Of a stretch of 64,000 nucleotides of DNA, positions 27,808 through 38,214 are shown one piece after another. The DNA lies in NCBI GenBank assembly GCA_022778805.1, contig JALFSN010000008.1, positions 62,001-126,000 on the forward strand, written 5' to 3'. The notes under the pieces are model-generated. The model was not told the origin of the DNA. It ran no database searches and saw only the letters and a program-made list of their open reading frames with translations. The stretch comes from Arcanobacterium sp. Lineage in GTDB: Bacteria; Actinomycetota; Actinomycetes; Actinomycetales; Actinomycetaceae. The translations under genes were made by a program, and so were the position numbers. The first letter of the stretch is position 1. Each line of letters opens with the position of its first letter.

Positions 27808-28053
27808 AGGTTCCTCCAGTCAGTTGCGTTAGTTGATTGTATTTCCATTAGTAACGACGCCGCTCTGTCACATTCTGCACCCTTATGAAACCCATAAGGC
27901 TCCAGAATCTCGGCCGTTCGGAAGCTGCAACGCACCCACTGAGCATTTCATTCCAGGGTGGCGATTATCTAAGGTGCGGAACTGCATAAGCCAAGCCCAT
28001 GGATATATGCCGTCACTTTTATCTACCGTCACTTTTATCTACTACATTATCTG

Positions 28054-28326
28054 CTACAACGCGGGAGAGAGTCCCCAGGGAGCCAGATACAGCAGCGCTA
28101 ACGCCAGCCCCAACAAGCAGCAGACGTCAAACCACCGCGCCCGCACGTGCGGTATGACCCTCGGGCTGCACGTAGCTCGGAGCACTGCCGCTACCGCTAA
28201 GCTCGCAGAAAGCATATAGGCAGCCGCCGTGGGGTGAATACACAAGGCGACAGCTAGAATGGCAGCGAGCCACACCAACAGCACCATATAAAACCACGGA
28301 GAAGGCAGATCTTTCACGGCCATCAT
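28054..28326 (-). CDS. DUF3017 small membrane protein
   Basis: About 90 residues with three hydrophobic segments and the DUF3017 pattern: a hydrophobic hairpin, then AAVLRATCSPRVIPHVRARWFDVCCLLGLALALLYLA. The LR...P.....VRARWFDV connector is typical. DUF3017 genes sit near purH, folD or mdh in actinobacteria, and this one follows purH by about 100 bases. The start is uncertain: ATG at 28326 or 28323, or GTG further upstream. Function unknown. Confidence 0.75.
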   Translation of the reverse strand: MMAVKDLPSPWFYMVLLVWLAAILAVALCIHPTAAAYMLSASLAVAAVLRATCSPRVIPHVRARWFDVCCLLGLALALLYLAPWGLSPAL

Positions 28327-28429
28327 TCTACTTATCTTCACTGCTCTCAGCGCACTTCTCCTCACAAAAGAGAGAAAATTGACGGCTAGCTTTGACCTCC
28401 AGCTCTAACAGCTGGCGCTGGCGACTAGC

Positions 28430-30064
28430 TCAGTGGGCAAAATGCCGCGCATGAGTGAGATACATCGTGACGCCGGCAGCCTTCGCCGCTTCAACCACCT
28501 CGCCGTCACGGATGGAACCGCCAGGCTGCACCACCGCCGTCACTCCCGCATCAGCAAGCACTTGGAATCCATCAGCAAACGGGAAGAAAGCATCTGATGC
28601 AGCCACCGCTCCACGAGCACGTTCAGGGGGCAGAGCACCCTCCACCTCGGGAACTCCCAACGTATTGGCGCGCTCAACGGCCAACCGGCAGGAATCCACG
28701 CGATTCACTTGCCCCATACCGACTCCCACGCTGGCGCCATCCTTTGCCACAAGAATTGCATTTGAACGCACAGCTCGCACAGCTCGCCACGCAAATTCCA
28801 GATCACGCATGGTACGTTCATCTGCCGCATCACCAGCCACAAGCTCCCAGTGTGCTGAAGCGTCTCCCTCCGCCGTCAAAACATCGCGCTGCTGGAAAAG
28901 AGCTCCACCAGTAATTTGCTTCATATCCCACGCCTTATCCTGGTGAGCAGGATATGCCACGAGTAAAATGCGCAAATTCTTCTTTGTTTTCAGCAGTTCA
29001 AGTGCTTGCGGATCATAGCTTGGCGCCGCAATGACTTCCGTAAAAATCGGTTTGATCTGCTGAGCCATGGCAAGGCTTACCTCGCGGTTAGCTGCGATGA
29101 CCCCGCCGTATGCACTCTGTGGATCACAGGCATGGGCTGCGCGATGGGCTGCCGCAATGTCTTCTCCCACAGCGATGCCACACGGGTTGGCGTGCTTCAC
29201 CACCGCCACAGCCGGCTCACTGTAATCATAGGCGGCGCGAATAGCGGCATCCATATCTTGATAGTTATTAAAACTCATCGCTTTGCCGTGCAGCTGGACG
29301 GCGTTAGCTAATCCCGCCAGAGGCTCGCCGTCAGCTCCCGCATTCTGAACTCCGCTGTCAGCATCAGACGCTGGGAAGTCAGTATAGAGCGCCGCCTCCT
29401 GATGGGGATTTTCTCCATAGCGTAGCTCATTCTTCAACTCATAAACAGCGCCGCGGTACAGCGGCATCTGCTCGCCAATCAATACCGAGCTAGCCCACTG
29501 AGCTACAGCCGCATCATAAGCAGCCGTAGTAGCAAAAGCGTGAGCCGCCAAACGTGCGCGTTCTCCACCGCTAAAGCCCCCACGAGCTGCCGCTTCAATC
29601 ACTGCTCCATACTGAGCTGGATCTACTACTACGCTCACATCAGCATGATTCTTCGCTGCTGCCCGAATCATCGCAGGCCCACCAATGTCGATTTTTTCAA
29701 TGCACTCATCGATACCTGCCCCACTAGCCACCGTTTGCGTGAAGGGGTAAAGGTTCACAATGACCAGATCAATGGGCCGGATACCGAGCTCTTCCATCTG
29801 CCGCAGATGATCGGCGCTGTCACGCCGCGCCAGAATGCCACCATGAATCAGTGGATGCAAGGTCTTGACTCGTCCGTCAAAACTCTCTGGAAAACCAGTG
29901 ATGTCCGAGACGTCCGTGACGGGAATGCCGGCGCTGCGAATTGCCTCTCCCGTAGAGCCTGTGGAGATAATTTCGCAGCCTGCCTGCGCAAGTGCTCGTG
30001 CGACGTCAAGAATGCCATCTTTATAAAAAACTGAAATGAGTGCCCGTTGAAACGGAATACGCAT
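28430..30064 (-). CDS. purH: Bifunctional AICAR formyltransferase / IMP cyclohydrolase
   Basis: PurH catalyses the last two steps of IMP synthesis. The N-terminal cyclohydrolase domain shows the [20 protein letters not shown] block; the C-terminal transformylase domain shows [15 protein letters not shown] (catalytic Lys-His) and the end block [17 protein letters not shown]. Length 544 residues. The ATG at 30064 is preceded by GAGGAG. It consumes 10-formyl-tetrahydrofolate from FolD. The purN gene that normally precedes it in this neighbourhood is absent: 30065-30282 holds no gene. Confidence 0.97.
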   Translation of the reverse strand: MRIPFQRALISVFYKDGILDVARALAQAGCEIISTGSTGEAIRSAGIPVTDVSDITGFPESFDGRVKTLHPLIHGGILARRDSADHLRQMEELGIRPIDLVIVNLYPFTQTVASGAGIDECIEKIDIGGPAMIRAAAKNHADVSVVVDPAQYGAVIEAAARGGFSGGERARLAAHAFATTAAYDAAVAQWASSVLIGEQMPLYRGAVYELKNELRYGENPHQEAALYTDFPASDADSGVQNAGADGEPLAGLANAVQLHGKAMSFNNYQDMDAAIRAAYDYSEPAVAVVKHANPCGIAVGEDIAAAHRAAHACDPQSAYGGVIAANREVSLAMAQQIKPIFTEVIAAPSYDPQALELLKTKKNLRILLVAYPAHQDKAWDMKQITGGALFQQRDVLTAEGDASAHWELVAGDAADERTMRDLEFAWRAVRAVRSNAILVAKDGASVGVGMGQVNRVDSCRLAVERANTLGVPEVEGALPPERARGAVAASDAFFPFADGFQVLADAGVTAVVQPGGSIRDGEVVEAAKAAGVTMYLTHARHFAH

Positions 30065-30282
30065 TGCCTCGCTCCTCGCTTATCTGCGTCACTATCTGGC
30101 TGCGCGTCACCGCACGCCATTGCACAGCAATTATCTCGCGATTCACCGCCACTGCCATTTTCGTTCACATGTCGGTCTGCCTGCATCTCGCATGGTGAGA
30201 GCTAGTAAGTAGTAGTAGGCGCCACGAGCTTCCCTTATGTTCAGCGTTCCTACACCCCAGCGTGTGCCGCCTCTTTCTGCCA

Positions 30283-31824
30283 CTATGCGCCTGACGCATC
30301 CTCATGCTTTTTACTTTCGGCTGTCTCTTCACTTTCAGTTGCCTTGTCAGCCTCAGTTGTCTTGTCAGCCTCAGCTATCTCGGGCTTATCTGCCCCTAAA
30401 CCAGCTTCTGCATCTTCTTCTAGGCGTTCCACGTCGCGCATCCGATCCAATGTGCTGGCATCCCTCTCCACACGGGTATCCTCCGCTGCTTTATGCAAGT
30501 CCTCAACTCTAACGCCACTCGTCGGCATACCAAGACGGCGTGTCATATCGACATCTGCTCCCACAGCGGTATCAACCTCAGATAATGTTGCATCTATATG
30601 CGTTTTAGCGTCAGCAGCCGCGCGGAGAACAGGCTCCCGCTTCTCTATTTTCGGCTCTTGATTCTGTCCTTCTTTCACCGGCACAACCTTTTTCACCTGC
30701 GCACGCACGGTGAGCAACGCCGTCACGACGTAAGGAATTCCCACAACGACCACCAGAGCAACCACCATAAATTCCGCACGAGTGCCCACTACTGCCATTC
30801 GTCCAGGTCCGAGCGAACCGCGAGACATCCACGCGAGTGCAACGATCACGCCCCCCACCCCAAGTGCCACAATCATGCTGTCGATCACGGTTCCACGCAC
30901 AGCCGATGCGTGGCGAATGTCTGTTTTTCTCCAATCTCGCCAGCTACGCCACGCTATTGCTGCTATCACAGGAATGAGCACCAGCACTGCCCAAGCAGAA
31001 TTATGCGGTAAGGCACCGAAAAGGGGAATGGCCGGCAGCGGTTGAGCGAGCGTGCCAAAAATAGAGAAGTAGCTTCCCTCCCCTACCGAAAACCCCGCAC
31101 CGAGGAGCCAGCTCAACACCCACATGAGTACTGTCGGGAGGTAGAGCACCTGCACAAGAAATATTCCAACGCCACCCCATATGCCGGCCATGTAGCTCGC
31201 CTGAATATCAACGATTTTGCGAGCTCCTACAACAGCTGCTACCAGGAATCCTATAGCAGCACATGCACATAGCAATACGAAGAGCTTTTTCATTCGAGGT
31301 AGGAGGGATTCGCAGCGCTCCCACCACTGTTTACCCTCAAATATGAATTCTCTGCCTGCCCACAGCGCCGCCAGAGCTCCGAGCGCACCAACGCCGACGA
31401 CGGCAATCCACCACGGCCCTTGCAGGCGCATGGCCGCCCCAATCATAGCGACGAGCCCAGCCTGAACTGCCCCTACCAACGCCACTTCGCCCCACGAGTG
31501 CACCATCCGTTTGCGGCAGATGACGGCGAGCGCATACAGCACCACCAGCGTGAGCAACAGCGGCGGGAGCTGTACGTATCCCGCACCAGCTGGAGTTGAA
31601 GCACCCAACACTCCCATTGAGCAGCGCCCGCCGAAAGTGGTGACCCACAAGCATGTAGTGAGCTGTGCAGCGCTATCCCACGTGACGTCTCCCAGAGTGG
31701 GGGCTGACGCCGTCGTCACGTAAAAGAGCAGCGCAAAAAGCACCGTGAGAGCCCAGCTATAGAGCACCGGCTGCAGCGCCCCACGCAGCACGAAAAACAC
31801 TCGAGACAAATCAAAGCCATCCAT
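30283..31824 (-). CDS. PerM-like polytopic membrane protein (DUF6350)
   Basis: The 513-residue product has 9-10 hydrophobic helices over residues 1-370, including LYSWALTVLFALLFYVTTA and VLYLPTVLMWVLSWLLGAGFSVGEGSYFS, the latter characteristic of DUF6350/PerM. The last 130 residues are a charged, Glu/Lys/Thr-rich cytoplasmic tail with TEADKATESEETAESKKHE near-repeats. In mycobacteria PerM is linked to cell division under stress; that role here is by homology only. Its place after sucCD and before purH is the usual actinobacterial order. The start at 31824 was chosen because the family begins just before LSRVFFVLRGAL. Confidence 0.8.
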   Translation of the reverse strand: MDGFDLSRVFFVLRGALQPVLYSWALTVLFALLFYVTTASAPTLGDVTWDSAAQLTTCLWVTTFGGRCSMGVLGASTPAGAGYVQLPPLLLTLVVLYALAVICRKRMVHSWGEVALVGAVQAGLVAMIGAAMRLQGPWWIAVVGVGALGALAALWAGREFIFEGKQWWERCESLLPRMKKLFVLLCACAAIGFLVAAVVGARKIVDIQASYMAGIWGGVGIFLVQVLYLPTVLMWVLSWLLGAGFSVGEGSYFSIFGTLAQPLPAIPLFGALPHNSAWAVLVLIPVIAAIAWRSWRDWRKTDIRHASAVRGTVIDSMIVALGVGGVIVALAWMSRGSLGPGRMAVVGTRAEFMVVALVVVVGIPYVVTALLTVRAQVKKVVPVKEGQNQEPKIEKREPVLRAAADAKTHIDATLSEVDTAVGADVDMTRRLGMPTSGVRVEDLHKAAEDTRVERDASTLDRMRDVERLEEDAEAGLGADKPEIAEADKTTEADKATESEETAESKKHEDASGA

Positions 31825-31955
31825 CGTCTCTATGCTACCGAACAATACGGTGTGCAGCGCGAAGGGTAAACGCGGCGGGCACAGAGGCGAAGAGGAGCAC
31901 TCCCCTCAAAAACGCGATGCCTTCAAGGGCACAGAGCTTCCAAAGGCGGACGTCC

Positions 31956-32894
31956 TCAGGAGTGCGACGTCTCCAAGCTCCTGAAAATTTCGCGGGCAAT
32001 GTTGGCTGTCTCAGTGGGAGTCTTTCCCACACGTACACCGGCTGCTTCGAGAGCTTCTTTCTTCGCTGCGGCCGTGCCGCTAGACCCGCTGACGATTGCA
32101 CCCGCGTGCCCCATCGTCTTGCCTTCCGGAGCCGTGAATCCTGCCACATAGCCGACCACTGGTTTCGTCATGTGTTCGCGAATGTAGGCAGCTGCCCGCT
32201 CTTCGGCGTCGCCGCCAATCTCCCCGATCATCACGATGAGATCAGTATCAGGATCCTCCTCAAATGCTTTGAGCGCATCAATATGGATCGTGCCAATCAC
32301 GGGATCCCCACCGATGCCGATGCAAGTACTAAACCCTAAATCTCGCAGCTCATACATCATTTGATAAGTGAGCGTGCCACTCTTGCTCACGAGACCGACG
32401 CGTCCAGGGCCAGTGATATCTGGCGGAGTAATGCCCACATTACTCTGGCCAGGGCTGATAATCCCAGGGCAGTTTGGCCCGATCAGCTGCACTCCCCGTT
32501 CTTGCGCGTAGGTGAAGAATGCCGCCGAATCAGCCACTGGGATGCCCTCAGTAATCACCACCACGAGCCGCATTCCAGCGTCCACTGCCTCAATCACGGC
32601 TCCTTTTGCCCCCGCAGGCGGCACAAAAATTACCGAAACATCTGCTCCAGTGGCAGCTTTCGCCTCCGCCACTGTGCCATAGACGGGCACACTCACAGTA
32701 CCCGCCTGGCGATCTTCCGCCCCATAGCCGATGGGAAATACATCAAAATCGACGAATGTGCCAGCTTTTCTCGGATTTGTGCCAGCCACTACCCGCGTGC
32801 CCGCACCCAGCATCCGCAGCGTATGTTTTGAACCCTCAGAGCCAGTCATGCCCTGCACAATCACTTTGTCGTCTTTACCTAAAAAAATGGCCAT
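31956..32894 (-). CDS. sucD: Succinate-CoA ligase, alpha subunit
   Basis: This subunit binds CoA and carries the phosphohistidine. Visible blocks: [13 protein letters not shown], the CoA-fold [10 protein letters not shown]-like segment ([11 protein letters not shown]), [22 protein letters not shown] and the active-site His in [14 protein letters not shown]. Length of 312 residues is slightly long. GGGGAGGGG precedes the ATG at 32894. It starts 17 bases after sucC, forming an operon. Confidence 0.97.
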   Translation of the reverse strand: MAIFLGKDDKVIVQGMTGSEGSKHTLRMLGAGTRVVAGTNPRKAGTFVDFDVFPIGYGAEDRQAGTVSVPVYGTVAEAKAATGADVSVIFVPPAGAKGAVIEAVDAGMRLVVVITEGIPVADSAAFFTYAQERGVQLIGPNCPGIISPGQSNVGITPPDITGPGRVGLVSKSGTLTYQMMYELRDLGFSTCIGIGGDPVIGTIHIDALKAFEEDPDTDLIVMIGEIGGDAEERAAAYIREHMTKPVVGYVAGFTAPEGKTMGHAGAIVSGSSGTAAAKKEALEAAGVRVGKTPTETANIAREIFRSLETSHS

Positions 32895-32911
32895 TTCCTG
32901 CCCCTCCCCTC

Positions 32912-34093
32912 TCAGTTCTGCAGCTGACTAGCCAACTCAGCAGCTCGCGCTGCGGCGCCGTCCATCGTGTCTACCATCGTGACCAGTCGGTGGTTCGCCT
33001 CTTCTAAAATTGCACGCCCCTGCTCCACCTTATTGCCATCGAGGCGCACCACAATGGGCTTTGTCGCTCTATCCCCCAACGATTCCAGAGCCCCCACGAT
33101 GCCTTTGGCCACCTCATCACACGCGGTGATTCCTCCAAAGACATTCACAAAGACCGAACGTACCTCAGGATCACTCAAAATCACATCAAGTCCATTGCGC
33201 ATCACGTCGGCGCTCGCACCGCCGCCAATATCGAGGAAGTTTGCTGGCCCTACACCATAGCGTTCTCCCGCATATGCCACGACGTCGAGAGTACTCATCA
33301 CTAAGCCAGCGCCGTTACCAATAATGCCAACGTGGCCACCTTCCAGCTTGACGTAGTTGAGTCCCAGCTCTTTTGCCCTGGCCTCCAGTGGATTGACGGC
33401 ACTCTTATCCACAAATTCCGCGTGGTGCGGATGGCGGAAACGCGAATTATCATCAAGCGTCACCTTGCCATCGAGAGCGATAATCTCGCCCTGCGTGCTC
33501 TGCACGAGCGGATTCACCTCCACGAGCGTGGCATCCTCACCTTTGTACACATCCCACAGTTTCTGAATGACGGCGGCCACTTTGCTCCCCAGCTCCGGCT
33601 CAAAGCCAGCGGCAGCCACGATTTCATGAGCCTTTCCTTCGTCAATCCCCACCAGCGGATTCACCGGCACTTTGGCAAGCGCTTCAGGACGCTCTTTCGC
33701 CAACTGCTCGATTTCCATGCCGCCCTCTTTCGAGCACATCGCCAGATAGCACCGCTGTGCGCGATCGAGCAACACCGAGAAATAGTACTCCTCTTTGATG
33801 TCGGCACCTGCGGCAATCAAGAGTTTGCGCACGGTATGCCCCTTGATGTCCATACCGAGAATCTGAGCTGCCTTTTCTCGCGCTTCCTCAGCGCTCTCGG
33901 CAATTTTCACGCCGCCAGCTTTGCCACGTCCACCAGTTTTGACCTGCGCCTTGACAACCACGATCTCGCTATTTACGAGCAACGTCTGAGCTGCATCAAA
34001 GGCCTCTTCAGGCGTGCTGACCACTATGCCCTGCAGCACGGGCACATTGTGCGCTGCAAACAGTTCGCGCGCTTGATACTCGTAAAGATCCAC
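32912..34093 (-). CDS. sucC: Succinate-CoA ligase, beta subunit
   Basis: The ATP-grasp N-terminal region starts [18 protein letters not shown], and [18 protein letters not shown] is the nucleotide-binding block. The C-terminal CoA-ligase domain shows [20 protein letters not shown] and [13 protein letters not shown]. Length 393 residues. The start is a GTG at 34093 with AAAGGAAA upstream. It forms the sucCD operon for the succinyl-CoA to succinate step of the TCA cycle. Confidence 0.97.
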   Translation of the reverse strand: MDLYEYQARELFAAHNVPVLQGIVVSTPEEAFDAAQTLLVNSEIVVVKAQVKTGGRGKAGGVKIAESAEEAREKAAQILGMDIKGHTVRKLLIAAGADIKEEYYFSVLLDRAQRCYLAMCSKEGGMEIEQLAKERPEALAKVPVNPLVGIDEGKAHEIVAAAGFEPELGSKVAAVIQKLWDVYKGEDATLVEVNPLVQSTQGEIIALDGKVTLDDNSRFRHPHHAEFVDKSAVNPLEARAKELGLNYVKLEGGHVGIIGNGAGLVMSTLDVVAYAGERYGVGPANFLDIGGGASADVMRNGLDVILSDPEVRSVFVNVFGGITACDEVAKGIVGALESLGDRATKPIVVRLDGNKVEQGRAILEEANHRLVTMVDTMDGAAARAAELASQLQN

Positions 34094-34264
34094 GAAGTTT
34101 CCTTTCGATCACTCACTTCGCTGTGAATACTCGTCTGCAGAGAGCCTATGATGCATGACGCGCGGCGTCACACATCCATCTCTCTATCGAAACGTCCCTC
34201 TGAGCATACCCCAAATAGCTCTCCTACGCTGGCTATTATAGGACTTTCTGCCTAACTGCCGCCA

Positions 34265-36988
34265 TTATTCTCTTTCAAGAGGAGCAACTTTTTCAAGAGG
34301 AGCAACTCGCAGCATCAGACGCTTGGTAGCTCCAGAGTCGAATTTAATCTCCGCTACTGTAGAGCGCCCACTGCCCTCAAATTTCACCACTACGCCACGC
34401 CCAAAGCTCTTATGCGTGACGGCGTCCCCCACCGATAGCGAACGGCGATAGTCTTCTTCACTGCCCACAGCCTGCTGAAGTGAACCAGATTGGCGCGAAT
34501 CGGGCTGGTGAGCATTGCTCTGGCTCGCATCAGAGTGATGAGAAGCTGTCTGGCGCGCTGCTCCCTCCGGCGCCCCTGCCGCATGATGCTCTGGTGAAGA
34601 GCTGGAGAGACCCGAGGAATGGGAGGCGCTCCCCGATACTCTCTTCTTGTTCCCACTTCCACTATTGACTGAGCTTCCCATGCCGAGTTTCCCAGGCACG
34701 AATTTTCCACCAGAACTGCTGCTCACACCGCTGTAGGAGCTTCTCCAGCTGCCGCCGCCCATTCGGCCTGCACCAGAGCCAAATGCTGGAGCGAAATCGT
34801 CATCGTCATTGCGCTGCCGAGCGTATCCGCTGCGCGCGCCGCCATGTCCGCCAGTTCGCCTCCCCCACGAGCTGGCTCCGCGATCGCCGTCACCCCACGA
34901 ATTCCACGAGCGAGATCCCCAGGTGGAGTCCTCACCTATGCTAAAGCGTCTCGCGTCTTCTTCACTGCGCCGCCATTCGATCACGTCTGCGGGAATCTCC
35001 GTCAAGAAACGCGAGGGTACTTCCTCATGCGGAGCTCCCCACTGTGAGCGTGACGCCGCCCACGTGAGATAGAGGCGCTTGCGAGCACGGGTGAGCGCCA
35101 CGTATGCAAGCCGTCGCTCTTCTTCCATCTCCTGTGGACTCTCCATGGAACGCATATGTGGGAAAATACCATCTTCCATGCCGGTGACGAAGACGACTGG
35201 AAATTCCAAGCCTTTGGCTGTGTGCACCGTCATCAGCACCACTTGCCCATCTTCTGCCTGGGCTGGGTCAGGAATCTGATCCGTGTCAGAGACGAGTGAG
35301 ACTTCATCGAGGAAATCAGCGAGCGTGCCGTGCGGGTCTGAGAGAGAGTAATCAGAAGCCACGGAGCTCAACTCTGCGAGGTTGTCTAAGCGCCCTTGAT
35401 CTTGCGGATCTTTTGACTGCGAGAGCGCATCCGTATACCCCGACTGCTCCAGAATTTCTTCGAGTACATCCGCCGGCTTCGCCCCAGCTAAGGCATGTGC
35501 GCGCACAGACTCCAGCATCAGGGCAAAATCTTGCACCGCCTTTGCGGCTCGCGGCGTGAGCCCTTGCACAGGTTCACGGCCAGACTGTGCGGCTGCATCT
35601 GGGTGAGCGACATCAGCAATAGCGCCCCCTAATGACATCCCCCACCGCCGAGCGTGAGCGCTGAGTGCACCCTCTGCCTTATCGCCGATACCTCGGCGTG
35701 GTTCGTTGAGAATACGACGCAAGGAGACGGCGTCATCAGGATTGACGAGAACATGGAGATACGAGAGTGCATCCTTGATCTCTTTGCGTTCATAGAATTT
35801 TGTACCCCCTACCACTTTGTAGGGAATCCCTGCGCGCACCAGCATATCTTCCACAGCTCGGCTCTGCGCATTCGTGCGATAAAACACTGCCACATCTTTG
35901 AAGCGGTATCCGTGCTCCGTGCGCAAAGCATCAATTTCATCTACGACGAAGCTCGCCTCATCACGCTCCGAATCGGCTACATAGCCGATTAAACGCGAGC
36001 CTTCGCCGGAATCTGTCCACAGATTCTTCGCTCGGCGCCCTTCGTTGTGGGCAATCACGGCGTTGGCAGCGGTGAGGATATTCTGCGTCGAACGATAGTT
36101 CTGTTCGAGCACCACGGAATTGGCGCGCGGAAAGTCCTTTTCAAAATCTTGGATATTGCGGATCGTGGCACCGCGGAATGCGTAAATGCTCTGGTCAGCA
36201 TCGCCTACCACGGTGAGCTTGCCATGCTGGGGATTGCTGTCTTCCCCTACTAATTCCCGCACTAATTGGTATTGGGCAGTGTTGGTGTCTTGGTATTCAT
36301 CGACCAGAATATGGCGAAAATGCTGCCGATACCGCTCAGCGACTGCAGAATTTTCCCGCAGCAGCAGCACCGTGCGCATAATCAGATCGTCGAAATCCAT
36401 AGCGTTGGCTGAATTCAAGCGCTCTTGGTAGCCGGCGTAGGCTCTCGCCAGAATTTCTTCGTCACGGCCCTTAGCAGTGGCGAGGTATTGCTGCGGCGTT
36501 ATCATCTCATTTTTCAAATCGCTCACTCGAAAAGCCATTGCTTTAGGGGTGTACGTCTTGGCGTCAATATTTTGCTCAGCCAATACCATTTTCATCAGCC
36601 GTTGCGAGTCGGCTGCATCGTAAATCGTGAAACTTGAGCGCATTCCGATGGCTGCATGCTCGGCGCGCAAAATTCGCACACACGCAGAGTGAAAAGTGGA
36701 GATCCACATGCCGCGAGCACTGCTGCCCAGCATAGTTTCCAATCGCTCACGCATTTCTTTTGCCGCTTTGTTGGTAAACGTGATGGCAAGCACTTCATTG
36801 GGATGCAAAGCTCCGGTGGCGATCAGGTAAGAAATACGGGTCGTGAGCACTCGAGTCTTTCCCGATCCCGCCCCAGCCACTACTAGTAGATAATCACCTG
36901 GGTAGACGACGGCATCATGCTGATGCTCATTGAGCCCCGTGAGCATACGTGCCACCGCATCAGGATTCATTGATGGATATTGATTCAT
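34265..36988 (-). CDS. pcrA: ATP-dependent DNA helicase PcrA/UvrD
   Basis: This superfamily 1 helicase of 907 residues has Walker A AGAGSGKTRVL, motif II VDEYQDTN, motif III GDADQSIYAFRGA, motif V MTVHTAKGLEFP and motif VI VALTRARKRLYL. Residues about 690-850 form a Gly/Ser/His-rich low-complexity tail. The protein ends in the PcrA C-terminal domain (DAVTHKSFGRGVVVKFEGSG), a Tudor-like fold that contacts RNA polymerase in homologues. The start ATG at 36988 has AAGGTAGAG upstream. It acts in repair and in removing stalled transcription complexes. Confidence 0.95.
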   Translation of the reverse strand: MNQYPSMNPDAVARMLTGLNEHQHDAVVYPGDYLLVVAGAGSGKTRVLTTRISYLIATGALHPNEVLAITFTNKAAKEMRERLETMLGSSARGMWISTFHSACVRILRAEHAAIGMRSSFTIYDAADSQRLMKMVLAEQNIDAKTYTPKAMAFRVSDLKNEMITPQQYLATAKGRDEEILARAYAGYQERLNSANAMDFDDLIMRTVLLLRENSAVAERYRQHFRHILVDEYQDTNTAQYQLVRELVGEDSNPQHGKLTVVGDADQSIYAFRGATIRNIQDFEKDFPRANSVVLEQNYRSTQNILTAANAVIAHNEGRRAKNLWTDSGEGSRLIGYVADSERDEASFVVDEIDALRTEHGYRFKDVAVFYRTNAQSRAVEDMLVRAGIPYKVVGGTKFYERKEIKDALSYLHVLVNPDDAVSLRRILNEPRRGIGDKAEGALSAHARRWGMSLGGAIADVAHPDAAAQSGREPVQGLTPRAAKAVQDFALMLESVRAHALAGAKPADVLEEILEQSGYTDALSQSKDPQDQGRLDNLAELSSVASDYSLSDPHGTLADFLDEVSLVSDTDQIPDPAQAEDGQVVLMTVHTAKGLEFPVVFVTGMEDGIFPHMRSMESPQEMEEERRLAYVALTRARKRLYLTWAASRSQWGAPHEEVPSRFLTEIPADVIEWRRSEEDARRFSIGEDSTWGSRSWNSWGDGDRGASSWGRRTGGHGGARSGYARQRNDDDDFAPAFGSGAGRMGGGSWRSSYSGVSSSSGGKFVPGKLGMGSSVNSGSGNKKRVSGSASHSSGLSSSSPEHHAAGAPEGAARQTASHHSDASQSNAHQPDSRQSGSLQQAVGSEEDYRRSLSVGDAVTHKSFGRGVVVKFEGSGRSTVAEIKFDSGATKRLMLRVAPLEKVAPLERE

Positions 36989-37321
36989 AGCGCTCTCTAC
37001 CTTAGTTCCCGCTTACGCCAATTCCCACTTTGCCAGTGGTTGTTTATATTTTCGTGACGCCGCTACGCTCCGCACGTTTCGTGCATCTCGTGATGCTTCG
37101 CGCGTCTCGTAGTGATTCGTGACGACGCTGCGTATGAGACACTGCGCAACGCCTTGTATCACCCTGCAGCGAAATCGAAAGCCGTGCACCGCCCTGCATC
37201 GCCTGCATTGAAAGCCCGAAAATGGCGGATTTTCAAGACGCAAATCCTTGAAAATCCGCCATTTTACATAAATGTAAACATGTGTTCCTACATGCACATG
37301 CGTGCGTGTAGCTCAGGCAGC
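36989..37321. other. Intergenic region between tsf and pcrA
   Basis: 333 bases without a gene, containing the large inverted repeat at 37219-37265 and one GTGACGCCG copy at 37054-37062. pyrH and frr, which commonly follow tsf, are not here. Confidence 0.55.
37219..37265 (-). terminator. Perfect 19-bp inverted repeat, likely rpsB-tsf terminator
   Basis: AAAATGGCGGATTTTCAAG at 37219-37237 is exactly complementary to CTTGAAAATCCGCCATTTT at 37247-37265, with a 9-base loop. It lies 57 bases past the tsf stop. Read on the minus strand, the stem ends in ATTTT, which would give a U tract. It is unusually long and perfect for a terminator. Confidence 0.75.
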
Positions 37322-38167
37322 TCAGGCGTTTTCTCCCACGCGCACCCGCACAAAGCCGGTGACTGTGGCGCCAGCCTCTTTGAGCACCTGGGCAACCGTC
37401 TGCTTCGGATCACGCGCATAGGGCTGATCCAGCAACGTCACCTGCTTGAAGAATCCCTTCAAACGCCCTTCAACGATCTTCGGCACAGCTTTCTCCGGCT
37501 TGCCTTCCGAGATCGTCAGCTCGGTAGCAATGCGGCGCTCATTTTCAAGAACGTCGTCAGGCACATCGCTCTCAGCGAGATACTGCGGGTTCATAGCAGC
37601 AATGTGGATAGCCACATCGTGCGCTGCACTCGCGCCGGCTTTATCAGTGGCTACCAGCACGCCAACCTGCGGTGGAATGTCTGGAGAGGTGCGGTGCATG
37701 TAGGCTTCCACGTGCTCACCTTCCAGCACGTTCACGCTGCCCACAGCCAGCTTCTCTCCGATAATTCCGGTGAAATTAGCCACGCGATCAGCAATCGTCC
37801 CATCTGGATGCTCTGCTGCAAGCACTGCCTCCACTGTTTCAGCATCATTTGCGACGGCTGCTGCCATGATCTCTTCGGCAAACGCAATGAATTTTTCATT
37901 CTTCGCCACGAAATCCGTCTCCGAATTGACCTCTACCAAATAGCCCTTTTGACCGTTTGGAGTATCGACGATCTGAGAGAGGACCAAGCCAGCAGCCGCC
38001 ACACGCCCCTCACGCTTAGCGGCCGTCTTCAGGCCTTTCAGGCGCAGCAGTTCTTCTGCCTTAGCCACATCACCCTCAGCTTCGGTGAGAGCATTCTTCA
38101 CGTCCATCATGCCTGCGCCAGTTTTATCGCGCAGAGCCTTGATATCCGACATCGAAATTTTCGCCAT
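37322..38167 (-). CDS. tsf: Translation elongation factor Ts
   Basis: EF-Ts recharges EF-Tu with GTP. The N-terminal domain SDIKALRDKTGAGMMDVKNAL is diagnostic, with NSETDFVAKNEKF in the core. Length of 281 residues is typical for actinobacteria. ATG at 38167 with AGGAGA upstream, 47 bases after the rpsB stop; same operon. Confidence 0.98.
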   Translation of the reverse strand: MAKISMSDIKALRDKTGAGMMDVKNALTEAEGDVAKAEELLRLKGLKTAAKREGRVAAAGLVLSQIVDTPNGQKGYLVEVNSETDFVAKNEKFIAFAEEIMAAAVANDAETVEAVLAAEHPDGTIADRVANFTGIIGEKLAVGSVNVLEGEHVEAYMHRTSPDIPPQVGVLVATDKAGASAAHDVAIHIAAMNPQYLAESDVPDDVLENERRIATELTISEGKPEKAVPKIVEGRLKGFFKQVTLLDQPYARDPKQTVAQVLKEAGATVTGFVRVRVGENA

Positions 38168-38214
38168 ATTTATCTCCTACAAGTTTTTATGCAGCTCTTA
38201 TGCAGAGCGTTCAC

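Noticed and set aside
32912-34126. Long plus-strand frame of 264 codons at 33332-34126
   Set aside because: Antisense shadow of sucC, whose protein is unmistakable.
37268-37292. AAACATGTGTTC near the tsf end looked like an actinobacterial LexA/SOS box
   Set aside because: Only one half matches the GAAC-N4-GTTC core, and it lies downstream of tsf, not at a promoter.
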